NCBI RefSeq assembly: GCF_002217755.1
Contig: NZ_BCFL01000029.1
Span: 186,001 to 250,000, forward strand
Origin: Streptomyces hyaluromycini
GTDB lineage: Bacteria > Actinomycetota > Actinomycetes > Streptomycetales > Streptomycetaceae
DNA length: 64,000 nt
Reading direction: 5' to 3'
The notes beneath the pieces are model-generated. The model made no database searches and had not been told where the DNA came from. It saw only the letters and a list, made by a program, of their open reading frames with translations. Positions 32,756 to 40,694 of this stretch are shown here, in pieces. The position numbers and the translations under genes were made by a program. Position 1 is the stretch's first letter. Every line of letters starts with the position of its first letter.

Positions 32756-33460
32756 ATGCCGATCCCCCGGCTCCCCACCCGTACCGCCGTGGCGGCGGTG
32801 GTGGCCGTCCTGGTGCCGGCGAATCTGCTGGACAACCGCTGGGCCGGGTCCTGGATCCTGCTCACCGCGGTCGTCGCCTCGGCCGTTCTGGTGGGGCTGC
32901 TGTTCTGGGCCGGGGGCAGCTGGTCGGAGCTCGGGCTGGGCCGGAACACCCTTGCGGACGGGGTGCGTTGGGCGGCGGCCCTGATCGGGATCGTCGCGGC
33001 GGTCTATCTGTGCGCGGCCCTGCTGCCGGTCACCCGCGGGCTGTTCGCGGACCAGCGTACGGACGCGCTGAGCGGCTCGGAGATCGCCTTCAAGGCACTG
33101 GTCGCGGTGCCCGTGGGGACGGTGCTGCTGGAGGAGACGGCCTTCCGCGGGGTGCTGTTCGCGCTGCTGTGCCGCCTGCGCTCGGCCACGACGGCGGCCG
33201 TCCTCTCCTCCGTGCTCTTCGGCCTCTGGCACATCCTGCCCTCGCTGAACCTCAACAAGGACAAGCCGACGCTGGGTTCGCTCTTCGGGCACTCGGTGGC
33301 CGGGGCGGTCCTGGTGGACATCGGCGCCGTGCTGTTCACGGCCGTGGCGGGCTGTCTGCTGTGCTGGCTGCGTGACCGCAGCGGCTCCCTGCTGGCGCCG
33401 ATGGCCCTGCACTGGGCGGTCAACGCTCTGGGGTACGCCGTGGGGTTCCTGTTGCGCTAG
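32756..33460 (+). CDS. CPBP-family intramembrane metalloprotease
   Basis: 234 residues from ATG (MPIPRLPTRTAVAAVVAVL). About seven membrane segments. The three CPBP/Abi motifs are present: LLEETAFRGVLFALL (EExxxR, catalytic Glu pair), SSVLFGLWHILPS (FxxxH) and LAPMALHWAVNALGY (HxxxN). Members act like the yeast CAAX protease Rce1 in type II prenyl-protein processing or, in bacteria, in bacteriocin self-immunity and membrane proteolysis. No precursor peptide gene is visible nearby. Monocistronic; the next gene begins 36 bp downstream on the same strand. Confidence 0.9.
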   Translation: MPIPRLPTRTAVAAVVAVLVPANLLDNRWAGSWILLTAVVASAVLVGLLFWAGGSWSELGLGRNTLADGVRWAAALIGIVAAVYLCAALLPVTRGLFADQRTDALSGSEIAFKALVAVPVGTVLLEETAFRGVLFALLCRLRSATTAAVLSSVLFGLWHILPSLNLNKDKPTLGSLFGHSVAGAVLVDIGAVLFTAVAGCLLCWLRDRSGSLLAPMALHWAVNALGYAVGFLLR

Positions 33461-33496
33461 CTCCGGGATCGGCGGCGCATCCGGCAGACTCGCGGC

Positions 33497-34261
33497 ATGA
33501 AGACTGCCGATTTCCTCGAGATCCTCGACCGGGAGGGCCGGTTGCTGGCCGCGGCCGCGCTGGAGGCGGGGCTCGACGCCCCGGTGCCCACCTGCCCGGA
33601 CTGGCAGGTACGCGACCTGCTGCGGCACACCGGTACCGTCCACCGGTGGGCCGCCGGTGTCGTGGCCGACGCCGAAACCTCGCCCCGCGCCTTCCCGGAC
33701 CCGCCGGACATCGACGACACCGAGCTGGTCACCTGGTACCGGGAGGGCCACCGCCTGCTCGTCGACACCCTGGACGGCGCACCGCAGGACATGACGTGCT
33801 GGACCTTCCACCCCGCCCCGGTCTCCTCACCGCTGGCCTTCTGGCTCCGCCGGCAGGCCCATGAGACGACCGTCCACCGGTACGACGCCGAGACCGCACG
33901 GGGTGGCCCGGTGTCCCCGGTCGGCACGGGCTTCGCGGTCGACGGCATCGACGAACTGCTGCGCGGCTTCCACGCCCGCGCCCGCAGCCGGGTCCGCAGC
34001 GAGCACCCGCGGGTGCTGCGGGTGCGCACGGTGGACGCGGACGGGGTATGGACGGTACGGCTGTCGGCACGACCGCCGGTCACGGAACTCGGCACACCCC
34101 ATGCCGGCACACCCCATGCCGGCGCACCCGATGGCGCGACGGCCGAACTCTCCGGCCCCGCAGATCAGTTGTACCTGGCCCTGTGGAACCGGGTGCCGGT
34201 GCCGACGGTGACCGGCGACCCGGAACTGGCCGAGCTCTGGCTGACGAACTCCGGTATCTGA
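33497..34261 (+). CDS. Maleylpyruvate isomerase-family (mycothiol-dependent/DinB-like) protein
   Basis: 254 residues from ATG (MKTADFLEILDREGRLL). The N-terminal domain has PTCPDWQVRDLLRHTGTVHRWAAGVV, with the metal-binding His, and later WLRRQAHETTVHRYDAE (HExxxHRxD), the signature of the MDMPI four-helix fold. The C-terminal domain ends AELSGPADQLYLALWNRV, typical of the MDMPI C-terminal sterol-carrier-like region. Family members use mycothiol as cofactor. A threefold 15-bp repeat at about 34090-34125 encodes GTPHAGTPHAGAP before the C-terminal domain. The substrate is unknown. Confidence 0.9.
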   Translation: MKTADFLEILDREGRLLAAAALEAGLDAPVPTCPDWQVRDLLRHTGTVHRWAAGVVADAETSPRAFPDPPDIDDTELVTWYREGHRLLVDTLDGAPQDMTCWTFHPAPVSSPLAFWLRRQAHETTVHRYDAETARGGPVSPVGTGFAVDGIDELLRGFHARARSRVRSEHPRVLRVRTVDADGVWTVRLSARPPVTELGTPHAGTPHAGAPDGATAELSGPADQLYLALWNRVPVPTVTGDPELAELWLTNSGI

Positions 34262-34308
34262 CCGTCTGGTTCAGCAACCGCCCGGCGCTCCGCGGCGACC
34301 GGCCGGGC

Positions 34309-34710
34309 TCAGCGGGCTTCGGCGGCCAGCATCCGGGTGAGCACCGCGCGCTGCACCGGCAGCACCTCGCCGTGCAGCGCGCGCCCCTTGCCGGTGAGCG
34401 CCACCCGCACGCCCCGCCGGTCCTCCGGGCACATGGCCCGCTCGACCAGGCCGTCCTTCTCCAGGCGGGCGATCAGCCGGGACAGCGCGCTCTGGCTGAG
34501 ATGCACCCGCTCGGCGATCTCCTGTACGCGGAAGCTGCAGGCGCCGTCCGCGGCCGGACCGTCGGAGAGCAGGTCGAGGACCTCGAAGTCACTGGCGCAC
34601 AGGCCGTGGCCGTGCAGGACACGGTCGAGCTCGCACTGGGTGCGGGCGTGCAGGGCCAGGATGCCCCGCCATTGCTCCACGAGCGCCTGCTCGGGCTTCG
34701 TCGCCGCCAT
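34309..34710 (-). CDS. MarR-family transcriptional regulator
   Basis: 133 residues from ATG. The winged helix is RVQEIAERVHLSQSALSRLIARLEKDGLVERAMCPEDRRGVRVALTGKG, with the DRRG wing tip that defines MarR proteins; the flanking helices serve dimerisation. Two cysteines lie in or near the DNA-binding part (CASDFEVL, AMCPEDRR), so redox or ligand sensing is possible. It is divergent from the DHA2 transporter with an 86-bp shared AT-rich promoter containing a palindrome, the classic repressor/efflux-pump arrangement. Confidence 0.9.
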   Translation of the reverse strand: MAATKPEQALVEQWRGILALHARTQCELDRVLHGHGLCASDFEVLDLLSDGPAADGACSFRVQEIAERVHLSQSALSRLIARLEKDGLVERAMCPEDRRGVRVALTGKGRALHGEVLPVQRAVLTRMLAAEAR

Positions 34711-34761
34711 CCCGGCACCGTAGCAGAGAAAGCGGATTGTTGCACCGTAATTAAATGCGTT

Positions 34762-34774
34762 TGCATCCGATGCA
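34762..34774. promoter_or_regulatory. MarR operator candidate
   Basis: TGCATC-C-GATGCA, a perfect 6+1+6 palindrome between the divergent marR and MFS starts, overlapping a second TGCATGTGCA near-palindrome. The location just upstream of the transporter start fits repression by the adjacent MarR protein. Confidence 0.55.
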
Positions 34775-34796
34775 TGTGCATGTAGTGTCTGGGGTC

Positions 34797-36272
34797 ATGA
34801 CCTCTCCGCTCACCGCCCCCGCTTCCGAGGGACGCTGGACTCCCCGGCTCTGGGGCACGCTGCTGGTGCTCTGCGCCGCCATGTTCCTGGACGCGCTGGA
34901 TGTGTCGATGGTCGGCGTCGCCCTGCCGTCGATCGGCTCCGACCTGCACCTCTCCACCTCGACGCTGCAATGGATCGTCAGCGGCTACATCCTGGGGTAC
35001 GGCGGCCTGCTCCTGCTCGGCGGCCGCACCGCCGACCTCCTCGGCCGACGCCAGGTGTTCCTCGTGGCCCTCGGCATCTTCGCGCTCGCCTCGCTCCTCG
35101 GCGGCCTGGTCGACTCGGGCCCGCTGCTGATCGCCAGCCGCTTCATCAAGGGACTCAGCGCGGCCTTCACCGCGCCGGCCGGGCTCTCGATCATCACGAC
35201 CACCTTCCCCGAGGGCCCGCTGCGCAACCGCGCCCTCTCCATCTACACCACCTGCGCGGCCACCGGCTTCTCCATGGGCCTGGTGCTGTCCGGCCTGCTC
35301 ACCGAGGCGAGCTGGCGCTTCACCATGCTGCTGCCCGCCCCCATCGCCCTGATCGCGCTCCTCGCCGGCCTCAGGCTGCTGCCGCGCAGCTCCCGCGAAC
35401 GCGACCACAACGGCTACGACATCCCCGGCGCGATCCTCGGCACCGCCTCCATGCTGCTCCTGGTGTTCACCGTCGTGGAGGCCCCGCAGGTCGGCTGGGC
35501 GTCGGCCCGCACCCTCCTCTCCTTCCTCGCGGTCGCCGTCCTGCTCACCGTCTTCGTCCAGGTAGAACGCCGCTCCCCCGGCCCGCTCATCCGCCTCGGC
35601 GTGCTCCGCTCGGGCAACCAGGTCCGTGCCCAGCTCGGCGCGATCGCCTTCTTCGGCTCGTACGTCGGCTTCCAGTTCCTGACCACCCTGTACATGCAGT
35701 CCGTGCTCGGCTGGTCGGCGCTGCACACCGCCCTGGCCTTCCTGCCGGCGGGCGCGCTGGTGGCGGTGTCGTCGACCAGGGTCGGAGCGGTCGTGGACCG
35801 CTTCGGCACCCCGCGGCTGATAGCGGCCGGCTTCGCGTTCATGGCTCTCGGATACGCCCTGTTCCTGCGCGTCGACCTGGACCCGGTCTACGCGGCGGTC
35901 ATCCTGCCGTCGATGCTGCTGATCGGCGCGGCCTGCGCCCTGGTCTTCCCCTCCCTCAACATCCAGGCCACCAACGGCGTCGACGACCACGAGCAGGGCA
36001 TGGTCTCCGGGCTCCTCAACACCTCGGTGCAGGTGGGCGGTGCGATCTTCCTGGCGATCGTCACGGCCGTGGTCACCGCGGGCGCGCCCGCCCACGCCAC
36101 TCCGCAGGCGGTGCTCGACAGCTACCGTCCCGGGTTCGTGGTGGTCACGGGTGTGGCCCTCGCCGGGCTGCTGATCACGCTCACGGGGCTGCGGGCCCAA
36201 CGTCCGCAGGAGACCGTCGTGATCGCCAAGTCCACCTCCCTGGAGGCGGAGCGCGTGTCCGCGCGCGACTGA
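34797..36272 (+). CDS. DHA2-type MFS drug exporter (14-helix)
   Basis: 491 residues from ATG (MTSPLTAPASEGRWTPRLW). DHA2 landmarks: AAMFLDALDVSMVGVALPSIGSDL (motif D1), TLQWIVSGYILGYGGLLLLGGRTADLLGRR (motif A), GFSMGLVLSGLLTEASWR (motif C) and GMVSGLLNTSVQVGGAIFLAIVTAVV. It is probably a proton-driven multidrug or natural-product exporter controlled by the adjacent MarR. A strong terminator hairpin follows 18 bp after the stop. Confidence 0.95.
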   Translation: MTSPLTAPASEGRWTPRLWGTLLVLCAAMFLDALDVSMVGVALPSIGSDLHLSTSTLQWIVSGYILGYGGLLLLGGRTADLLGRRQVFLVALGIFALASLLGGLVDSGPLLIASRFIKGLSAAFTAPAGLSIITTTFPEGPLRNRALSIYTTCAATGFSMGLVLSGLLTEASWRFTMLLPAPIALIALLAGLRLLPRSSRERDHNGYDIPGAILGTASMLLLVFTVVEAPQVGWASARTLLSFLAVAVLLTVFVQVERRSPGPLIRLGVLRSGNQVRAQLGAIAFFGSYVGFQFLTTLYMQSVLGWSALHTALAFLPAGALVAVSSTRVGAVVDRFGTPRLIAAGFAFMALGYALFLRVDLDPVYAAVILPSMLLIGAACALVFPSLNIQATNGVDDHEQGMVSGLLNTSVQVGGAIFLAIVTAVVTAGAPAHATPQAVLDSYRPGFVVVTGVALAGLLITLTGLRAQRPQETVVIAKSTSLEAERVSARD

Positions 36273-36290
36273 ACGGGGACGCCTCCGAAC

Positions 36291-36327
36291 GTGCGCCCGG
36301 CGGGGCCTGTTGCCCCGCCGGGCGCAC
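36291..36327 (+). terminator. Strong intrinsic terminator hairpin
   Basis: Perfect 15-bp inverted repeat GTGCGCCCGGCGGGG (36291-36305) and CCCCGCCGGGCGCAC (36313-36327), 7-nt loop, right after the MFS gene. Confidence 0.9.
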
Positions 36328-36345
36328 GGCTGTGAGACTGCCCGG

Positions 36346-36630
36346 ATGACGATGCACGGGGGACGGCGCGGTCAGGCCGAGCGGGACGCGATCACCGTCG
36401 AGATCGGATACGCGCTGTGCAGCGCGGTGTTCGCGGCCTTGCTCGGCTTCGGGGCGGTGGCCGGTCCGGCGCTCCTGTTCGACCTGCCCCGCGGCCTGGA
36501 GCGTGCGCTGCCCGTCGTGGGCACGGTGCTCGCGGCCGTGCTGTTCCTCGCCCGGGTCGTCAGCGTGCTGGTCCGTTTCCAGCGCTCGGCTCAGCCCAGC
36601 CAGCCCGGTCGCACCAGCCCCGACTCGTAG
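36346..36630 (+). CDS. DUF6332-family small membrane protein
   Basis: 94 residues from ATG (MTMHGGRRGQAERDAITVEIGYAL). Two membrane helices (about 23-47 ALCSAVFAALLGFGAVAGPALLF and 54-78 LPVVGTVLAAVLFLARVVSVLV) and the family signature QAERDAxTVEIGYAL. Function unknown. The last 40 bp overlap the end of the convergent response regulator gene, so the tail (RSAQPSQPGRTSPDS) may not be conserved. It starts 18 bp after the terminator of the MFS gene and must have its own promoter within the hairpin region. Confidence 0.75.
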   Translation: MTMHGGRRGQAERDAITVEIGYALCSAVFAALLGFGAVAGPALLFDLPRGLERALPVVGTVLAAVLFLARVVSVLVRFQRSAQPSQPGRTSPDS

Positions 36631-37256
36631 GCCAGGACGACCAGTTGGGCGCGGTCGCGGGCGCCCAGCTTGATCATGGTGCGGCTCACGTGGGTCTTGG
36701 CGGTGAGGGGGCTGACGACCAGGCGGCGGGCGATCTCCTCGTTGGACAGGCCGATACCGACCAGGGCCATCACCTCCCTCTCCCGCTCGGTGAGCCGGGC
36801 GAGGGCGTCGGCGGCGGCCGGCTCCTTGGAACGGGCCGCGAACTCCGCGATCAGCCGGCGCGTCACCCCCGGCGACAGCAGCGCGTCCCCGGCCACCACC
36901 GCCCTGACCGCCCGCACCAGTTCGTCCGGCTCGGTGTCCTTGACCAGGAAACCCGAGGCGCCGGAACGGATCGCCTCGAAGACGTACTCGTCGAGCTCGA
37001 ACGTCGTCAGCATGACCACCCTGACGTCCTTCAGCTCCTCCTCCCCGGTGATCCGGCGGGTCGCGGCCAGGCCGTCCAGACGGGGCATGCGGATGTCCAT
37101 CAGGACGACGTCCGGGCGCAGTTCACGCACTTTGCGCAGCGCCTCCTCGCCGTCCGCCGCCTCACCGGTCACCTCGATGTCCGGCTGCGCGTCGAGCAAC
37201 GCCCGGAAACCGGCCCGCACCAGCGACTGGTCGTCGGCGAGCAGCACCCGGATCAT
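36591..37256 (-). CDS. NarL/LuxR-type response regulator
   Basis: 221 residues. Receiver domain 1-120: acidic pocket DD (residues 8-9), phospho-acceptor Asp in VVLMDIRMPRLDG, Thr/Ser in VVMLTTFE and Lys in FLVKDTEPDELV. LuxR-type HTH 150-212: LTEREREVMALVGIGLSNEEIARRLVVSPLTAKTHVSRTMIKLGARDRAQLVVLAYESGLV. Its ATG overlaps the sensor kinase stop (ATGA), so the pair is co-translated. The target genes are unknown. Confidence 0.95.
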   Translation of the reverse strand: MIRVLLADDQSLVRAGFRALLDAQPDIEVTGEAADGEEALRKVRELRPDVVLMDIRMPRLDGLAATRRITGEEELKDVRVVMLTTFELDEYVFEAIRSGASGFLVKDTEPDELVRAVRAVVAGDALLSPGVTRRLIAEFAARSKEPAAADALARLTEREREVMALVGIGLSNEEIARRLVVSPLTAKTHVSRTMIKLGARDRAQLVVLAYESGLVRPGWLG

Positions 37257-38557
37257 CGGTCCTCCCTGTCGTCCCTGTCGTCCCTGTCGTCCAAGGGGAG
37301 TACGGCCAGCACCCGGAAGCCGCCGTCGGCGCGCGGTCCCGCCTCGATCGTGCCACCCAGGGCGGCCGCCCGCTCCCGCATCCCGGCCAGCCCGTTCCCA
37401 CTGCCGCCCGCGTCCGCCCCGGTCGCCGGTCCGTCGTCGTCGATCCGCAACCGCAGCTCCCCTCCGCCGTGTTCGAACCGCACGCGCGCCTGCCGCGAAC
37501 CCGAGTGCCGTACGACGTTGGTGAGAGCCTCCTGCACGATGCGGAAGGCGGCCAGGTCGGCGCCGGGCGAAAGGGCCGGCGACTCCCCCGTCACGGCCAC
37601 GGCGAGTCCGGCGCCCGCCGCCTGTTCCACCAGCTCCGGCAGCCGCCCGAGCCCTGGCGCCGGCGCCCGCGGTGCGTGGCCCGGGGCGCGCAGGGTGTCG
37701 AGCACCTGACGCACCTCGCCGAGCGCCTCCTTGCTGGCCGCCTTGATGGTGGTGAGCGCGGCCCTGGCCTGCTCGGGGTCGGAGTCGAGGAGCGCGAGAC
37801 CCATGCCCGCCTGGACGTTGATGACGGAGATGCTGTGCGCGAGGACGTCGTGCAACTCCCGGGCGATCCGCAGCCGTTCCTCGTCCGCGCGCCGCCGGGC
37901 CGCCTGGGCCCGGTCGGCCCGCTCACGCGCCCACTGCTCGCGCCGCAGCCGGACCAGCTCGGCGACAGCGACGATGATCAGCACCCAGGTGGCGATGATC
38001 ACCTCCTGGCCGGGGTTCGCGCCGGTGTCGCCCGGCGGCGGCAGCCACCGGTACAGCCAGAGCGAGATCAGCAGATGCCCTGCCCACAGCATCCCGATCG
38101 CCGCCCAGGCGGCCCGGCGGTGCCCGGCGACGACGGCACTGAAGCAGGCCACGGCGACGGCCGCGAAGACCGGTCCGTACGGGTAGCCGGCACCGAGGTA
38201 GACCAGCGCGAGCGCCGCCGTGCCGAACGCCACGATCACCGGGTGCCGGTGCCGCCACAGCAGCAGGGCACAGGTGGCGAGGAGCAGCAGGCGGGCGTAC
38301 GGGTCGAGAGGCTCGCGGTGGGGTTGCGCATGGGCGGCGAAGTTCGAGACCACCAGCACGAGGACGGTCAGCAGCACGGTGGAGCGCCACGGCAGGCGGG
38401 GGCGGTGGGTCCCGGCGCCGGCGCCGGCGCCGGTGCCGGCATCGGCATCGGCATCGGCATCGGCTCTGGTGCCGGTGGCGTCGGGGAGGTTCCACCACGG
38501 GGGTCCGTAGTGCCACCACTGCGCGGGACCTCGCTCCCGTACCCGCCGTTCGTCCAT
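37253..38557 (-). CDS. HisKA_3-type sensor histidine kinase
   Basis: 434 residues from ATG (MDERRVRERGPAQWW). Residues about 30-55 are a low-complexity Asp-Ala then Gly-Ala/Thr stretch encoded by hexanucleotide repeats. Six membrane helices follow (to about 215), then the dimerisation helix RIARELHDVLAHSISVINVQAGMG with phosphorylatable His. The ATPase domain has FRIVQEALTNVVRHSGSRQARV (N box), LRIDDDGPATG and GNGLAGMRERAAALGGTIEAGP (G boxes). The C-terminus has a DRDDRDDRED repeat from a 9-bp DNA repeat. The signal is unknown; there is no extracytoplasmic sensor domain, so the membrane part probably senses. Confidence 0.95.
   Translation of the reverse strand: MDERRVRERGPAQWWHYGPPWWNLPDATGTRADADADADAGTGAGAGAGTHRPRLPWRSTVLLTVLVLVVSNFAAHAQPHREPLDPYARLLLLATCALLLWRHRHPVIVAFGTAALALVYLGAGYPYGPVFAAVAVACFSAVVAGHRRAAWAAIGMLWAGHLLISLWLYRWLPPPGDTGANPGQEVIIATWVLIIVAVAELVRLRREQWARERADRAQAARRRADEERLRIARELHDVLAHSISVINVQAGMGLALLDSDPEQARAALTTIKAASKEALGEVRQVLDTLRAPGHAPRAPAPGLGRLPELVEQAAGAGLAVAVTGESPALSPGADLAAFRIVQEALTNVVRHSGSRQARVRFEHGGGELRLRIDDDGPATGADAGGSGNGLAGMRERAAALGGTIEAGPRADGGFRVLAVLPLDDRDDRDDREDR
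38413..38461. repeat. Compound hexanucleotide repeat in sensor kinase gene
   Basis: Copies of CGGCGC (three, plus a variant) run into four copies of GGCATC on the plus strand. They encode the Gly-Ala and Asp-Ala runs near the kinase N-terminus. Confidence 0.9.
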
Positions 38558-38648
38558 GACCGCCACGCTAGACGCAGCCGGAGCGCACGAGCGTCAGCCC
38601 GGCGAGGTGATCACGCGTACTCCCCGGGAAGTAGGCCGCCGGGCCTGG

Positions 38649-39317
38649 TCAGCGGCCGGGCGTCAGCTCCGCCACCTCGGCGTCGAACAGCCGGTCCGGT
38701 TCGAAGCCCATGCCCGTGAAGTGACCGGCGAGTTCGAGGGAGAGCACTCCGTGCATCCGGGTCCAGAACGCCAGCGCCCGCCGTAGCACTCCCGGCGGCG
38801 CGGGGTGGCCGCCGGCCCAGTCGCGGTGCTGGGAGAGGTGCGCGGTGAAACCGGCGGAGGCCGGCGCGGGCGCCTCGGGCTCGGCCGCCGCGCAGACGTC
38901 GAGCAGGGCCGCCATGATCTCCTGGGCGATTCCGGTGATGTCGTCGGGCGCCTGGTAGCCGGGGACCGGCGTGCCGTAGACGAGGAAGTACCGCTGGGGG
39001 TCGTCGAGCGCCCAGCGGCGCAGGGCGTGGGCCAGGCCGCCGATACCGGCCCCGGAGTCCGCGGCGGCACGGAAGGTGTCGGCCAGGCTGCGGTACGCGT
39101 CCCGGATCAGCTCGGTGATCAGCTCGTCGCGACTGCCGAAGTAGCGGTAGAGGGCCGGACCGCTCATGCCCAGTTCCTTGGCGATCGCGTTCAGGGACAG
39201 GCCCGACGCGCCCGCCTTGGCGATCTGCTCCCACGCACGCGCCTTGATGTCCGCCCGCACCTGGCTCCGGTACCGCTCGCGGGGGCTCACCGCGTCCGCG
39301 TCTGCGTCTGCGGCCAT
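38649..39317 (-). CDS. TetR/AcrR-family regulator
   Basis: 222 residues from ATG (MAADADADAVSPRERYR), about 10 nt after GGAG. HTH: ADIKARAWEQIAKAGASGLSLNAIAKELGMSGPALYRYFGSRDELITELIRDAYRSLA. The C-terminal domain is the TetR_C_13/WHG type (FLVYGTPVPGYQAPDDITGIAQEI, then RALAFWTRMHGVLSLELAGHFTGMGFEPDRLFDAEVAEL). It is divergent from a quinone-oxidoreductase-like gene 271 bp away and is its likely repressor. It closely resembles the TetR at 43127 in the GTPVPGY segment, so the two may be paralogues. Confidence 0.9.
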   Translation of the reverse strand: MAADADADAVSPRERYRSQVRADIKARAWEQIAKAGASGLSLNAIAKELGMSGPALYRYFGSRDELITELIRDAYRSLADTFRAAADSGAGIGGLAHALRRWALDDPQRYFLVYGTPVPGYQAPDDITGIAQEIMAALLDVCAAAEPEAPAPASAGFTAHLSQHRDWAGGHPAPPGVLRRALAFWTRMHGVLSLELAGHFTGMGFEPDRLFDAEVAELTPGR

Positions 39318-39475
39318 GGCCGTCACGCTCCTCTCTCGCTTTCGATGCCCGGGCGCCTCGGCACGTCGTCGTCTCGGCACCTCAGGGTTCGCCAGCTTCG
39401 GGTTCTCATCTTTGTTTCAACCTATCACTTTCGGCAGTGGATCTAACAGGAGCGATGACCACATCCAAGGTGAGG

Positions 39476-39490
39476 GCTTGACACTCAAGC
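39476..39490. promoter_or_regulatory. Inverted repeat in TetR/oxidoreductase promoter region
   Basis: GCTTG-ACACT-CAAGC inside a 270-bp low-GC divergent promoter region. It overlaps a possible -35 element TTGACA. A second weak dyad (TCACT and AGTGGA) lies at about 39425-39442. These are candidate sites for the adjacent TetR. Confidence 0.4.
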
Positions 39491-39588
39491 GAGCACCAGT
39501 CATGTTTGTTATAGCTTCTAACGCAAGCGAGAACATATCTCGAATGCGAGCACGTCTACACACCCGTCTGCACACGGAGGCCGTCGCC

Positions 39589-40683
39589 ATGGGAACTGCA
39601 GGAACCGCCGGAACCGCCGGAAACACCCAGCTCATCGAGGTCGTCCTGCCGGGCGTCGTGGAGCCGGAGGGCCTCCGCATCGAGCGCCGGGAGATCCCGG
39701 CCCCGGCGGCCGGCCAGATCGTCGTCCGCGTGGAGGCGACCGGCGTCTCCTTCGCGGAGCAGCAGATGCGCCGCGGCCGCTACTACGACCAGCCGCCCTT
39801 CCCCTTCGTCCCCGGCTACGACCTGGTCGGCACGGTGCTCACGGCCGGTGCGGGCGTCGAGCCCGGACTCGTCGGCAAGCGGGTGGCATCACTGGTGAAG
39901 GTCGGCGGCTGGGCCAGTCATGTCGTGCTCGACGCGGCCGACGCCGTGCAGGTGCCCGCCGGTGTCGGCGCGGCGGAGGCGGAGACGCTGGTCGTCAACG
40001 GCATCACGGCCTGGCAGATGCTGCACCGCAAGGCCAGGGTGCGCAGCGGCGGCACGATCCTGGTGCACGGTGCCAACGGCGGCGTCGGCACGGTCCTCGT
40101 CCAGCTGGCACGGGCGGCCGGCCTGCAGGTGATCGGCACGGCTTCCGCCCGTCACCACGACGCGCTGCGGGAGCTGGGCGTGACCCCGGTCGACTACCGC
40201 ACCGAGGACGTCCCGGCCCGGGTCCGGGAACTGGCCCCCGGCGGTGTGGACGCCGTCTTCGACCACCTCGGCGGCCGCAGCGTCATCGACTCCTGGCGGC
40301 TCCTCGCCCCGGGCGGCACCCTCGTCGCCTACGGCAGCGCCACCACCCGGGACGACTCCGGCTCCAAGCAGCTCCCCGTGCTGAAGATCCTCGGCCGGGT
40401 GTGGACGTGGAACGCGCTGCCCAACGGCCGGCACGCCTACTTCTTCAACGTCTGGGAGGGCCGCGCCCTCGGCAGGGACCGCTTCCGGGCCCGGCTGAGC
40501 ACCGACCTCACCCAGGTGTTCCAGGCGCTCCAGCGCGGCGAGGTCACCGCACGCATCGCCGCCCGGCTGCCGCTGACCCAGGCCGCCGAGGCCCTGCGGC
40601 TCGCCGAGTCGGGGACGGTCGCGGGGAAGGTCGTACTGGTCCCGGACGGCGGCGACGAGGCGCCGTCCGACTCGGCACGATGA
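39589..40683 (+). CDS. Zinc-independent medium-chain dehydrogenase/quinone oxidoreductase-like protein
   Basis: 364 residues from ATG 8 nt after CGGAGG. N-terminal GroES-like domain (PGVVEPEGLRIERREIPAPAAGQIVVRVEATGVSFAEQQMRRGRYYDQPPFPFVPGYDLVGTV). Rossmann domain with ILVHGANGGVGTVLVQLARAAGLQVIGTAS (NADPH fingerprint). Late motifs are FDHLGGRSVIDSWRLLAPGGTLVAYGS and LPLTQAAEALRLAESGTVAGKVVLVP. It lacks the structural-zinc cysteines, as expected of the QOR group. The N-terminus holds a GTAGTAGTAG repeat. It probably reduces quinones or enones under control of the divergent TetR. Confidence 0.9.
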   Translation: MGTAGTAGTAGNTQLIEVVLPGVVEPEGLRIERREIPAPAAGQIVVRVEATGVSFAEQQMRRGRYYDQPPFPFVPGYDLVGTVLTAGAGVEPGLVGKRVASLVKVGGWASHVVLDAADAVQVPAGVGAAEAETLVVNGITAWQMLHRKARVRSGGTILVHGANGGVGTVLVQLARAAGLQVIGTASARHHDALRELGVTPVDYRTEDVPARVRELAPGGVDAVFDHLGGRSVIDSWRLLAPGGTLVAYGSATTRDDSGSKQLPVLKILGRVWTWNALPNGRHAYFFNVWEGRALGRDRFRARLSTDLTQVFQALQRGEVTARIAARLPLTQAAEALRLAESGTVAGKVVLVPDGGDEAPSDSAR

Positions 40684-40694
40684 GGACCGCCGGC